A DNA stretch of 64,000 nucleotides from Sphingomonas sp. S-NIH.Pt15_0812. Lineage in GTDB: Bacteria; Pseudomonadota; Alphaproteobacteria; Sphingomonadales; Sphingomonadaceae. Numbering within the stretch: position 1 is the stretch's first letter; every line of letters begins with the position of its first letter. Positions 10,196-19,499 of this stretch are shown piece after piece. The notes below the pieces were generated by a model. It saw nothing but the letters and a program-made list of their open reading frames with translations. It was not told the origin of the DNA and did no database searches. Made by a program: the position numbers and the translations under genes. The DNA is taken from contig NZ_QLJH01000005.1 of assembly GCF_003951315.1 (NCBI RefSeq), positions 124,001 to 188,000 of the forward strand, read 5' to 3'.

Positions 10196-12537
10196 CGCCT
10201 CGGCAACTCCACCGTCACCAACGTCCCCTCGCCCGGCTCCGACACCAGTGCGATCGTGCCGCCATGCGCCTCGACGAACTGCTTGGCGAGCGGCAGCCCG
10301 AGCCCCAACGCACGCTCGCCGCCGGGTTGCAGATGCGGCTCGGCGAAGCGGTCGAAAGCGTGTTCGGCATTTTCCGGGTCGAGCCCCGGCCCGTCATCGG
10401 ACACGACGATCCGGGCCCGACCGGCGTTGCCATCGGCATGGAGCAGGATGCGCCCGCCATCGGGCAGCGCGCCCAGAGCGTGGCGCAGCAGATGCTCGAC
10501 CACCTCGCGCAGCCGCTGCGCATCGCCCTGCACGCGGCCGACCGAGCGCGCGATCTCCACCGCCAGGTCGATCCGGTGGCGGCGGATCGCCGGCCGCAGC
10601 GCTTCCGCCGCCGCGCGGGCCACTTCGGCCAAGTCGACATCGCCCTTCTCGATCTCCGCGCCCTCGTCGCCCAGCGTCAGGTCGAGCACGTCGTCGACCA
10701 GCACGGTCAGCCGCTCGACCGAGTCCAGGATCGCCTCCAGATAATCCTCCGCCTGGCGCGGCAGCTTGCCGGCATAGCCGCCATGCAGCATCTCGGCGAA
10801 ACCGCTGATCGAGGTCAGCGGCGTCTTCAGCTCATAGCTCATATTGGCGACGAACTGCGTCTTGACCCGGTGCGCCGCCTCCAGCGCGTCGGCGCGTTCG
10901 CGCAGCGCCTGTTCGGCCCGCCGCGAATCGGTGATGTCGAGCATGGTGAACAGCGCGTTGCCGTCGGGCAGCGGCACGCCCGCAAACTCGAAATGCCGGC
11001 CGTCCGCCAGCACGATGCTGCCGCCGCGCTGCTGGCGTTCGTTGGTCGCCGATCGGACGAGGTCGGGGATCACCACCGCGCGCTCGGGCGCCTTGAGGCG
11101 CGGCGCGATCCGCTCGGCAAAGGCATCGACGCGCGGGTGAGAGGACAGGAATTCCTCCTCCACCCCCCATAGCGCGCGGAACCGGTTGTTCCACAGCTGC
11201 AACCGGCCATCGGCCGCGAAGACGCCCAGCGCCTCCGACAGATTGTCGAAGGTCGCGGTGCGGACCCGCAGCAGCGTATCGCGCGACGAGGCGAGCTGGA
11301 CCTGCTCGGTCCGATCCTCGAAGATCAGCAACAGGCCGCCATCGGGCAGCGGCTGGCCGACGACGCGCAGATGCGTGCCGCCGCGCAGATGCCAATGTTC
11401 CTCGACCGCCTCGTCGGTCAGCATGAACCATTCGCGCCGCTCCGCCTTCCAGCCAGGGAAGTCCCGCACCTCGGGCAGGCGGCCGACATCGCGCATCCGC
11501 TCCAGCACCCGGTCGAATTCGGGCCGGTCGGCCAGCCATTCGGCGCGCATCGCGAACATGCGGCGGAACGGCTGGTTGCAGAAGACCAGCGCATGGTCGG
11601 GGCCGAACTGCGCCACCGCCGCCGACAATCGATCGAGCATCCCACGCTGCGCCTCGGCGAAGCGTTTCGCGCCGCTGCGCGCCTGTTCCAATTCCTCGAT
11701 ATCGACGGCGAAGCCGGCGACGCCGCCGGTTGGCAACGGCACGTCGAACACCCGCAGCGTCCGGCGGTCGCCCGCGATGGTGGCGGGCAGCACCTGTTCG
11801 CTCGGCCGGCCAGAGGCGCGCGCGGACTTGGCCCCGGCGACCGGGCCGGCACTGCCCATCTCCTCGATCAGTTCGAGCTGGCGCGCGACGACATCGGCGG
11901 CGTCGCGGCCCTCGACCGCCTCGACATAGGCGGAATTGACCATGGTCAGCCGCATCTCGCCATCGCGATACCACATCGGCATCGGCGACGCCTCGATCAG
12001 GCCGGTCAGGGCCGCATAGGCCGCGCCGAGCCGCGCCGCCTCCGCGCCCAGCCGGTCGATCTCGCTGAGCGACTCGGTGGCGTCGAACGCCCAGACGATG
12101 ACGCCGCCGGTCGCGCCCAGTTCCTCCGGCGCGCGATCGCCGCGCATCGTGATCACCCGTTGCGACCCGCGCGGCCGGATCGCCCGCTGGAACCCGCGCC
12201 CGGCGCGCTGGGCCGCCTGCACGTCCGCCTCCAGCCCGGCGACCTCCGCCTCGGACAGTCCGCCATGCTCGGCCAGCTCGGCGATGGTCACGGCGGGTTG
12301 CGCCAGGCCGAACCAGTCGGCCATGCGGCGCGGCATCTCGATCCGCCCGTCCGCGCCGATCAGCATCACCGTGGTCGGGCTGACGCGCAGCATCGCCTGG
12401 AGCCGCACATTCTCGGCCAACGCCGCCGCCGCCTCGCGCCGCGCCTTCAGCCCCGCGACCATCAGCAGGACGGCCGCGAGCAGCGCCGTGAAGAGCAGCG
12501 CGCCCATCGTCGCCGCCATTCCGTAGGTTAGCATCAT
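10192..12537 (-). CDS. divL: DivL-like PAS sensor kinase with Tyr in the H-box
   Basis: Membrane-anchored histidine-kinase-type protein of 781 residues. A transmembrane helix covers about residues 10-32, followed by several PAS-like segments up to about residue 540, with TMLDITDSRRAEQ just before the dimerisation helices. The H-box reads FVANMSYELKTPLTS: Tyr568 replaces the phospho-acceptor His. The ATPase domain keeps VSDDGPGLD (712-720) and GLGLPLAKQFVEAHGG, but the N-box is EHLLRHA instead of the Asn-rich consensus. This pattern is diagnostic of Caulobacter DivL, which binds phosphorylated DivK and controls CckA and thus CtrA. It heads the leftward run ending at addA/trxA. Confidence 0.87.
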   Translation of the reverse strand: MMLTYGMAATMGALLFTALLAAVLLMVAGLKARREAAAALAENVRLQAMLRVSPTTVMLIGADGRIEMPRRMADWFGLAQPAVTIAELAEHGGLSEAEVAGLEADVQAAQRAGRGFQRAIRPRGSQRVITMRGDRAPEELGATGGVIVWAFDATESLSEIDRLGAEAARLGAAYAALTGLIEASPMPMWYRDGEMRLTMVNSAYVEAVEGRDAADVVARQLELIEEMGSAGPVAGAKSARASGRPSEQVLPATIAGDRRTLRVFDVPLPTGGVAGFAVDIEELEQARSGAKRFAEAQRGMLDRLSAAVAQFGPDHALVFCNQPFRRMFAMRAEWLADRPEFDRVLERMRDVGRLPEVRDFPGWKAERREWFMLTDEAVEEHWHLRGGTHLRVVGQPLPDGGLLLIFEDRTEQVQLASSRDTLLRVRTATFDNLSEALGVFAADGRLQLWNNRFRALWGVEEEFLSSHPRVDAFAERIAPRLKAPERAVVIPDLVRSATNERQQRGGSIVLADGRHFEFAGVPLPDGNALFTMLDITDSRRAEQALRERADALEAAHRVKTQFVANMSYELKTPLTSISGFAEMLHGGYAGKLPRQAEDYLEAILDSVERLTVLVDDVLDLTLGDEGAEIEKGDVDLAEVARAAAEALRPAIRRHRIDLAVEIARSVGRVQGDAQRLREVVEHLLRHALGALPDGGRILLHADGNAGRARIVVSDDGPGLDPENAEHAFDRFAEPHLQPGGERALGLGLPLAKQFVEAHGGTIALVSEPGEGTLVTVELPRR

Positions 12538-12678
12538 CGTGGTGGCAGCATGACCGTCATCCCATGCGTCTTAGGCAAGGCGCGGCGTGGGGGGAAGCCA
12601 TCGTAGCGAAACGCCACCGTCTTGCCGCAGGCTGAACGGGCGCATAGCATCCGCCATCATCATCAAGGATCATCGCCC

Positions 12679-14193
12679 TTGCGCTCCTTTCGCCATGCCG
12701 CCTCCATCCTGACCTTGGCGCTGCTCGCCACCCCTGTCGCCGCCCCCGCCGCCGCGCCCAAGACCGACGACAAGGCCGCCGCCGCCGACAAGAAGGACGG
12801 CGACGAGACCAAGCTGCCGCCATTGCCCGCCGACAAGAGCATCACGCAGAGCGTCCGCATCGGCGGCCGCACCATCAGCTACCGCGCGACGGTCGGCACC
12901 CTGCCGGTCCGCGACGAGAAGGGCGAGACGATCGGGCAGGTCGTCTATACCGCCTATACGGTGCCGGGCAGCGACGTGCGCCGACCGGTGACCTTCGCGT
13001 TCAACGGCGGACCAGGCGCGGCATCGGTCTATCTCAACATGGGCGCGGTGGGCCCCAAGCATGTGCAGTTCGGCGCGCAGGGCGACGCGCCGTCCGACGC
13101 GCCGATCGCCACCGACAATCCCAATAGCTGGCTCGACTTCACCGATCTGGTCTTCATCGATCCGATCGGCACCGGCTTCAGCCGAAGCCTGGTCGACGAG
13201 GAGAAGACCAAGAAGGCGTTCTACGCCAACGATCCCGACATTAAATATCTGTCCAAGATCGTCTATGACTGGCTGGTGCAGTCGGGGCGGCTGCGATCGC
13301 CCAAATATGTGATGGGCGAAAGCTATGGCGGCTATCGCGCGCCGCGCATCGCCTATGAACTCCAATCGCAGATCGGCGTCGGGGTCAACGGCCTGATCCT
13401 GGTATCCCCCTATCTCGATCCGGCGGTCGGCAACGGATCGACCGCGTTATCGCCCCTGCCCTGGATGATCGACCTGCCCTCGATGGCCGCCGCCAATCTG
13501 GAGCGGCAGGGCAAGCTGACGCCGCAGGCAATGGCGGAGGTCGAAGCCTATACGCGCGGGCCCTTCGCCACCGACCTGCTGCTCGGCCGGTCCAACCCGG
13601 AGGCGCTGAACCGGCTGGTCGAGCGGGTCACGCAACTGACCGGGCTGGACCCGACGCTGGTGCGGCGCATGGGCGGGCGGATCGACACGGGCACCTACCT
13701 GCGCGAGATCCACCGCGCGCAAGGGACGATCGGCAGCGTCTACGACTCGAACGTCACCGCCTTCGACCCCTTCCCCTGGGCGAAGGAGCAGCAGTCCAAC
13801 GATCCCATCCTCGACTCGCTGATCGCGCCGACGACCAGCGCGATGGTCGATTTCGTCACGCGCGAAGTCGGCTGGAAGACCGATGCGCGCTATCACGCGC
13901 TGTCCTATGCGGTGAACCAGGCCTGGGATCGCGGCAAGCCCGACGATACCCCCGTCACCGACCTACGCAAGGCGATCGCCAACGATCCCAAGATGAAGGT
14001 GATGATCGTCCATGGCTGGGACGACCTGTCCTGTCCCTTCTTCGCCTCACGCCTGATCGTCGACCAGATGCCCGCCTTCGGCCAGACGGACCGGGTGAAG
14101 CTGGACATCTATCCGGGCGGGCACATGTTCTACAGCCGAACGGATTCCGGCGCGGCGTTCAAGCGGGATGCGGAGGCGCTATACCGGGGGTGA
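12679..14193 (+). CDS. Secreted S10 family serine carboxypeptidase
   Basis: Peptidase of 504 residues. Starting at TTG 12679 (AAGGA 8 bp upstream) gives an immediate signal peptide, RSFRHAASILTLALLATPV then AAPAAA; the longer start at 12622 would put a charged stretch before it. S10 motifs: TFAFNGGPGAASVYLNMG (oxyanion region), GESYGGYR with nucleophile Ser215, HGWDDL (acidic residue about 448-449) and YPGGHMFY with His482. A charged Lys/Asp-rich linker at 28-45 separates signal peptide and catalytic domain. Probably periplasmic, removing C-terminal residues from peptides. It is divergent from divL. Confidence 0.88.
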   Translation: MRSFRHAASILTLALLATPVAAPAAAPKTDDKAAAADKKDGDETKLPPLPADKSITQSVRIGGRTISYRATVGTLPVRDEKGETIGQVVYTAYTVPGSDVRRPVTFAFNGGPGAASVYLNMGAVGPKHVQFGAQGDAPSDAPIATDNPNSWLDFTDLVFIDPIGTGFSRSLVDEEKTKKAFYANDPDIKYLSKIVYDWLVQSGRLRSPKYVMGESYGGYRAPRIAYELQSQIGVGVNGLILVSPYLDPAVGNGSTALSPLPWMIDLPSMAAANLERQGKLTPQAMAEVEAYTRGPFATDLLLGRSNPEALNRLVERVTQLTGLDPTLVRRMGGRIDTGTYLREIHRAQGTIGSVYDSNVTAFDPFPWAKEQQSNDPILDSLIAPTTSAMVDFVTREVGWKTDARYHALSYAVNQAWDRGKPDDTPVTDLRKAIANDPKMKVMIVHGWDDLSCPFFASRLIVDQMPAFGQTDRVKLDIYPGGHMFYSRTDSGAAFKRDAEALYRG

Positions 14194-14215
14194 CGGGCTT
14201 CTCCGCCCCGTGACC

Positions 14216-14239
14216 GCTCCCCGGCCTCTGCCGGGGAGC
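14216..14239. terminator. Hairpin between S10 peptidase and acs
   Basis: Perfect 10-bp inverted repeat (GCTCCCCGGC / GCCGGGGAGC) with CTCT loop between convergent stops, probably a bidirectional terminator. No long T-run. Confidence 0.65.
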
Positions 14240-14248
14240 ACGCCTTGG

Positions 14249-16177
14249 CTAGACCCGCCCGGCGACCAGCTGGTCGACCACGCCCGGATCGGCGAGCGTC
14301 GAGGTATCGCCCAGGTTCGACACGTCGCCCTCGGCGATCTTGCGCAGGATGCGGCGCATGATCTTGCCCGAGCGGGTCTTGGGCAGGCCCGGCGCGAATT
14401 GCAGCGCATCGGGGCTGGCGATCGGACCGATCTCGTTCCGCACCCAGGTCCGGAGCTCGGCCCGCAGGTCCTCGGACGGCGCCTCGCCGGCGTTCAGCGT
14501 GACATAGGCATAGATGCCCTGCCCCTTAACCTCATGCGGCATCCCCACCACTGCCGCCTCGGCCACCTTGACATGGGCGACCAGCGCGCTTTCGACCTCG
14601 GCGGTGCCCATGCGGTGGCCGGACACGTTGATGACATCGTCCACCCGGCCGGTGATCCAGTAATAGCCGTCCGCATCGCGGCGGCAGCCGTCGCCGGTGA
14701 AATATTTGCCCGGATAGGTGCTGAAATAGGTCTGGAAAAAACGCTCGTGATCGTTCCATACGGTGCGCATCTGGCCCGGCCAGCTGTCCGCTATCACCAG
14801 ATTGCCCTCGGTCGCGCCGTCCAGCACCTGCCCCTCCGCATCGACCAGTTGCGGCAGCACGCCGGGCAAGGGCCTGGTGGCGGAGCCCGGCTTCAGGTCG
14901 GTGGCGCCCGGCAGCGGCGCGATCAGGATGCCGCCCGTCTCCGTCTGCCACCAGGTATCGACGATCGGGCAGCGCCGCTCGCCGACGACGCGGTGATACC
15001 AGTCCCACGCCTCCGGATTGATCGGCTCGCCGACCGAGCCCAGCAGCCGCAGCGACCGGCGCGAGGATGTCGCCACCCAGCCGTCGCCCTCGCGCATCAG
15101 CGCACGGATCGCGGTGGGGGCGGTGTAGAAGATGTTGACGCCCAGCCGGTCGATCGTCTCCCAGAAGCGGCCATGGTCGGGATAGTTGGGCACGCCGTCG
15201 AACATCACCGTCGTCGCGCCGTTGGCGAGCGGGCCATAGACGACATAGCTGTGCCCGGTGACCCAGCCGACATCGGCCGTGCACCAGAAGATCTCGCCCT
15301 CGCGGTAATCGAACACGTCGCGGAACGTCGACGCCGCCCAGAGCAGATAGCCGCCGGTCGTGTGCAGCACGCCCTTGGGCTTGCCGGTCGAGCCGGAAGT
15401 GTAGAGGATGAACAGCGGGTCCTCGGCGTTCATCGGCTCGGCCGGGCAATCGGCATCGACGCCCTCGGCCGCCTCATGCCACCACAGGTCGCGGCCCGCG
15501 ATCATCGCGATGTCCGCACCGGTCCGCCGCACCACCAGAACGCGGTCGACGCCGGGGCAATGCGCCAGCGCCTTGTCGACATTGGCCTTGAGCGGGATGC
15601 GCTTGCCGCCGCGACAGCCCTCGTCGGCGGTGATCACCAGCCGGGAGTCGCAATCCTGGATGCGGTTGGCCAGGCTATCGGGCGAGAAGCCGCCGAACAC
15701 GATCGAATGGATCGCCCCGATCCGCGTGCAGGCGAGCATCGCCACCGCCGCCTCGACGATCATCGGCAGGTAGAGCGTGACCCGGTCGCCCTTGCCCACG
15801 CCATTGGCCTTCAGCACGTTGGCGAAGCGGCACATCTCGCCATGAAGCTCGCGATAGGTGACGCGGCGCGTCTCACCCGGCTCGTCGCCCTCCCAGATGA
15901 TCGCGACCTGATCGCCGCGCTCCGCCAGATGCCGGTCCAGGCAATTGGCGGAGACGTTGAGTTCGCCGTCCGCGAACCAGCGGATGCGGAAATCGGCCTC
16001 GTCGAAGGACGTGTCCTTCACCTGATGGAACGGCGTGATCCAGTCCAGCGTGCGGTGCGCCTCGTCCCGCCAATAGCCCTCCGGATCGCGTGCCGCCTCG
16101 GCATAAAGCCGCTCATAGCCGGCATGGTCGATCCGCGCGTCCTTCGCCGCGTCGCCGACAGGGTATAGGGGATCCAT
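14249..16177 (-). CDS. acs: Acetyl-CoA synthetase
   Basis: AMP-forming acetate:CoA ligase of 642 residues, the family's usual length. Adenylation core motifs: [20 protein letters not shown] (P-loop), the acetate-pocket region [47 protein letters not shown] (hinge) and, near the C-terminus, [11 protein letters not shown] with the acetylation-regulated catalytic Lys. ATG 16177 has GGAGAG at good spacing; the preceding in-frame codon is only TTG. Activates acetate for the TCA/glyoxylate cycles. About 100 bp without a gene lie upstream and probably hold its promoter. Confidence 0.97.
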   Translation of the reverse strand: MDPLYPVGDAAKDARIDHAGYERLYAEAARDPEGYWRDEAHRTLDWITPFHQVKDTSFDEADFRIRWFADGELNVSANCLDRHLAERGDQVAIIWEGDEPGETRRVTYRELHGEMCRFANVLKANGVGKGDRVTLYLPMIVEAAVAMLACTRIGAIHSIVFGGFSPDSLANRIQDCDSRLVITADEGCRGGKRIPLKANVDKALAHCPGVDRVLVVRRTGADIAMIAGRDLWWHEAAEGVDADCPAEPMNAEDPLFILYTSGSTGKPKGVLHTTGGYLLWAASTFRDVFDYREGEIFWCTADVGWVTGHSYVVYGPLANGATTVMFDGVPNYPDHGRFWETIDRLGVNIFYTAPTAIRALMREGDGWVATSSRRSLRLLGSVGEPINPEAWDWYHRVVGERRCPIVDTWWQTETGGILIAPLPGATDLKPGSATRPLPGVLPQLVDAEGQVLDGATEGNLVIADSWPGQMRTVWNDHERFFQTYFSTYPGKYFTGDGCRRDADGYYWITGRVDDVINVSGHRMGTAEVESALVAHVKVAEAAVVGMPHEVKGQGIYAYVTLNAGEAPSEDLRAELRTWVRNEIGPIASPDALQFAPGLPKTRSGKIMRRILRKIAEGDVSNLGDTSTLADPGVVDQLVAGRV

Positions 16178-16276
16178 CAATCATCTCTCCGGGGCCGTTG
16201 CCTCTGCACCGCGTTTATCGCGGCGGCGGGCGGATGAGTAGCCGGACCCGGAAATTTAAGGGACGTTAGGGATTTC

Positions 16277-18349
16277 TCATCGTCCGGGCCGATAGCGCAG
16301 CCCGATCCACAAGGTACGCGGAGTCGCGCGCTCGACCAGGTTCGCGCCGCTGATCCCCACCTCGACCCGCGCATCGGTGACATTCTCCGCCCGCAGCTCG
16401 ACCGCCAGCGCCATCGTCACCGGCAGGGCGAGATAGGCGTCGAGAGTCGTCGCGGGGGCCAGGCTCCGGCTGTTCTGGTCATCCTCGTACTGGCGCGACA
16501 GATGGCGCAAGGTCAGCGCCGCCGACGCCCCGCCCCGGCGATAATCGACCGTGCCGGAAAGCTGATCACGCGGCGTCTGTGCCGGGCGCAACCCGTCCAG
16601 CGCCGCGCCGGCGCCGCTTGCCCGGACGCGGGCGTCGACATGGCTCCACGACGCGCCGAGTCCGAACGCGCCCGGCTGCCAACGCGCATCCAGCTCCAAC
16701 CCGCGCGACCGGACGGCGTCGAGGTTGCGCCGCACCCGGTACACGCCATTCGCCGCAACGAAGCCCACCAGCGGGAAAGTGCCCGGCCCCGCGCCCGCCG
16801 TGACATTGGCGATCGCATCGTCCAGCCGATTGTCGAAGACCGTCGCCGCCAACCGCAGCGACCGGTCCGGCGCGATCGTCACGCCCGCCTCCACGCCGCG
16901 CAGCGTCTCGGGAGAGAGGAGCGGGTTGGCGGCGGTCGCGTCCGGGCCGACCCGGAACGGCCGGTACAGTTCGTTGAGCGTCGGCAACCGCCAGCCCCGA
17001 TAGGCCGCCGCACGCACGGTCACGCCCTCGACCGCGCGCCAGGCCAGGCCGGCCCGCCCGGTCGCCTGATGCCCGGTGCGATCGGCGAATCGCAGGTTCG
17101 TCAGCGCCGGTCCCACGGCCAGCGGGCGCTCGCTCAGCCGGCCGTCACCGATCCGCCACCAGTCGATCCGGCCGCCCAGCGACAGGGTCAGCCGGCCAAG
17201 CTCGGCGCTGCCATCGGCGAACAGGCCGATGGTGCGATTGTCGCCACCCGCGACGCGCCGCCGGGTCGGTTGCCCCGCGACATAGGTATAATTCTCCTGT
17301 GTCCGCCCCGACACGTCGCGCCAGTCGGCGCCCAGCCGAAGCGCCAGCCCCTGCCCGACCGGCGGCGCCAGTTCGACCCGCGCCCCGAGCCCGGTGGCGG
17401 GCGTGTTATACTGGTCGAGCGTGCGGGTGGCCGTGGTGCGGGCGGCATCGACACTGGCGAAGCTGGAGGCGAAGCCGCGTGTCTGCAGATAGGTCAGCGC
17501 CGACCAGCCCCAGCGGCCGCGGCCGACCAGGCGCAGGCTGGCATCCGCCCCCTCCGACCGGTTGCCGGTGAAGGGCGTGCCCCGCTCCCGCCGATCGGTG
17601 AAGGCGGAGACATTGGCCTGAAGCTCGGTATCGGAGGCCAGCGCGATCACGCCGCGCACCGCGCCCGATCCTTGCGCATAGGGTGCGGAACGATCGATCG
17701 GACCACGCCGCTCCGCCACGATCGGCACGAAGCCGTCGCCGCGCGCATAGGCCCCGGACAGGGTCAGATAGCCCCCCGGCCGAACCAGCGCCGCCGAGCC
17801 TTGCGCATCGACCGAGTCGCGGCTGCCATAGGCCAGGCGTCCGGTCATCGGGCCATCGGGCGTGGCACTGTCGAGCTCGACCGTGCCGGCCAGCGCGCCG
17901 GGCCCCTGATAGCCGCTGCCGCCGCCCCGCGTCACCCGGACGCGGCCGAGCCGGTCGGTGGCATAGGCCGGGAAGGCGACCCAGCCGCCGAACGGATCGC
18001 TCTGCGGCACGCCGTCGAGGATCAGCAGCGCCCGGCTCGCCGCATTGCCACCCAGGCCGCGCAGCGTGATGCCCTGGCTGGTCGGGTTGGCGCTGCGGCT
18101 GTCGGCGCGGCGGAACTGCTGCAAGCCGGCGACCTCGGCCAGCACGCTCTCCAGCCGGCCGGCGGCGTTGGCGGCGATGCGGTCGCGATCGATCTCGACC
18201 ACGTCGAAGGCGCGGTCGCCCGGCGGATCGGACAGGCCGCGACCGGTGACCAGGATCGTTTCGCCCTCCCCCTCCGCGAGCGGCGCTTCCTGCGCGAACG
18301 CCGGAGTCGCGACCAGCAGCGCGGACAGGCGGACGGCGCGGCGGATCAT
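16277..18349 (-). CDS. TonB-dependent outer-membrane receptor
   Basis: Receptor of 690 residues with a signal peptide (MIRRAVRLSALLVATPAFAQ), a TonB-box-like ETILVTG, a plug domain (QGITLRGLGGNAASRALLIL, DGVPQSDPFGGW, VRVTRGGGSGYQGPGALAG) and a 22-strand-type barrel ending LWIGLRYRPGR. There is no N-terminal signalling (STN) extension, so it should not itself signal to FecR. The start overlaps the symporter stop as ATGA, so the pair is translationally coupled. The substrate cannot be read from the sequence. Confidence 0.9.
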   Translation of the reverse strand: MIRRAVRLSALLVATPAFAQEAPLAEGEGETILVTGRGLSDPPGDRAFDVVEIDRDRIAANAAGRLESVLAEVAGLQQFRRADSRSANPTSQGITLRGLGGNAASRALLILDGVPQSDPFGGWVAFPAYATDRLGRVRVTRGGGSGYQGPGALAGTVELDSATPDGPMTGRLAYGSRDSVDAQGSAALVRPGGYLTLSGAYARGDGFVPIVAERRGPIDRSAPYAQGSGAVRGVIALASDTELQANVSAFTDRRERGTPFTGNRSEGADASLRLVGRGRWGWSALTYLQTRGFASSFASVDAARTTATRTLDQYNTPATGLGARVELAPPVGQGLALRLGADWRDVSGRTQENYTYVAGQPTRRRVAGGDNRTIGLFADGSAELGRLTLSLGGRIDWWRIGDGRLSERPLAVGPALTNLRFADRTGHQATGRAGLAWRAVEGVTVRAAAYRGWRLPTLNELYRPFRVGPDATAANPLLSPETLRGVEAGVTIAPDRSLRLAATVFDNRLDDAIANVTAGAGPGTFPLVGFVAANGVYRVRRNLDAVRSRGLELDARWQPGAFGLGASWSHVDARVRASGAGAALDGLRPAQTPRDQLSGTVDYRRGGASAALTLRHLSRQYEDDQNSRSLAPATTLDAYLALPVTMALAVELRAENVTDARVEVGISGANLVERATPRTLWIGLRYRPGR

Positions 18350-19323
18350 GCCTCCTGCCCCGCCGCCTGGTCGGCATAGCGCCGGGCGATGAAGGCGCAG
18401 GCGATCAGCTGAATCTGGTGGAACAGCATCACCGGCAGCAGCACGACGCCGACCTGCGCCGCCGGGAACAGCACGCCCGCCATCGGCACGCCCGACGCCA
18501 GGCTCTTCTTGGAGCCGCAGAATTGCAGGACGATCGCATCCTCGCGCGAGAGCCCCATCGCGCGGCCCAGCACCAACGTCACGCCCAGCACGACCGCGAG
18601 CAATGCGGTGCAGAGCACTGCGATCACGCCCAGATCGGCCGGCGAGACGCGCGTCCACAGCCCTTCCACCACCGCCGCGCCGAACGCGCTGTACACGACG
18701 AGCAGGATCGAGCCGCGATCGACGATCGTTAGCCACTGCTTGCGCCGCGCGACGAAGCCACCGATCCAGGGCCGCAGCAGATGGCCGGCGACGAACGGCA
18801 CCAGCAATTGTAGCACGATCGCCTCGACCGCGCCGGTCGAGATGCCGTGCCCGGCTCCCGCCCCCGGCATCAGCAACGCGACCAGGGCCGGGGTCAGGAC
18901 GATGCCGAGCAGGTTGGAGAAGGATGCGCTGCACACCGCCGCCGCGACATTGCCGCGCGCGATCGCGGTGAAGGCGATCGACGACTGCACGGTCGAGGGC
19001 AGCAAGGTGAGGAACAACAGTCCCGCCGCGATCGCGCTGTCGATGCCGGGCAGCGCGCGCAGGCCCAAGCCCAATATGGGGAACAGGCCGAAGCTGACCG
19101 CCAGCACCGTCAGATGCAGCCGCCAGTTGCGTGCCCCCTCCCAAATCGCGTCGCGCGACAGCTTGGCGCCGTGGAGGAAGAACAGGAGGACGATCCCGAT
19201 ATCCGCCGCCCAGGCGACCATGGTCGCCATCCCGCCCCGCGCCGGCAGCAGCGTGGCGAGCAACACGGTGCCGAGCAGCATCAGGATGAACGGCTCGAAC
19301 AGGGCAAGGAAACGACGGATCAC
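18346..19323 (-). CDS. Bile acid:sodium symporter (SBF-like) family membrane protein
   Basis: Integral membrane protein of 325 residues with about ten hydrophobic helices (for example FILMLLGTVLLATLL at 12-26, and LTPALVALLM). It resembles the YfeH/SBF-like branch of the BASS superfamily; FLTLLPSTVQSSIAF is a typical half-helix/crossover segment. Members take up organic anions with Na+, but substrates of this branch are mostly unknown. It sits between FecR and a TonB receptor, with a 176-bp gap to fecR and an ATGA overlap with the receptor. It may carry across the inner membrane what the receptor brings through the outer one (inference). Confidence 0.85.
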   Translation of the reverse strand: MIRRFLALFEPFILMLLGTVLLATLLPARGGMATMVAWAADIGIVLLFFLHGAKLSRDAIWEGARNWRLHLTVLAVSFGLFPILGLGLRALPGIDSAIAAGLLFLTLLPSTVQSSIAFTAIARGNVAAAVCSASFSNLLGIVLTPALVALLMPGAGAGHGISTGAVEAIVLQLLVPFVAGHLLRPWIGGFVARRKQWLTIVDRGSILLVVYSAFGAAVVEGLWTRVSPADLGVIAVLCTALLAVVLGVTLVLGRAMGLSREDAIVLQFCGSKKSLASGVPMAGVLFPAAQVGVVLLPVMLFHQIQLIACAFIARRYADQAAGQEA

Positions 19324-19451
19324 GGGCCAGTCCTGACAGCAAGGGACGCGACGATGCGCGCCAGGGAGGGCGGTGGCGGGGTCCGGCTCAAGCTCGGGTC
19401 CGCCATCCTGGCGTCATGGCGGTATGATCGCCGCATCGCAACACGGCACGT

Positions 19452-19462
19452 GCAATCATTGC
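19452..19462. promoter_or_regulatory. Short palindrome upstream of symporter-receptor pair
   Basis: Perfect GCAAT-C-ATTGC palindrome in the 176-bp gap upstream of the symporter gene; AT-rich compared with the surroundings. A possible regulator site; which protein would bind it is unknown. Confidence 0.3.
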
Positions 19463-19499
19463 CGCGCGAAAGGTCGACTTGGGTGGCGAAAGGCGTGGA

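Noticed and set aside
14168..16168. 666-residue + strand frame opposite acs
   Set aside because: No recognisable domain, His/Arg-rich; acs on the other strand is certain.
16277..19342. One 1021-residue fusion of an N-terminal region with the TonB receptor
   Set aside because: The N-terminal part is the symporter gene read in the wrong frame; the receptor has its own signal peptide and ATG at 18349 overlapping the symporter stop.
19324..19499. Cobalamin riboswitch upstream of the symporter-TonB receptor pair
   Set aside because: The conserved B12-box and core elements could not be found on the relevant strand.
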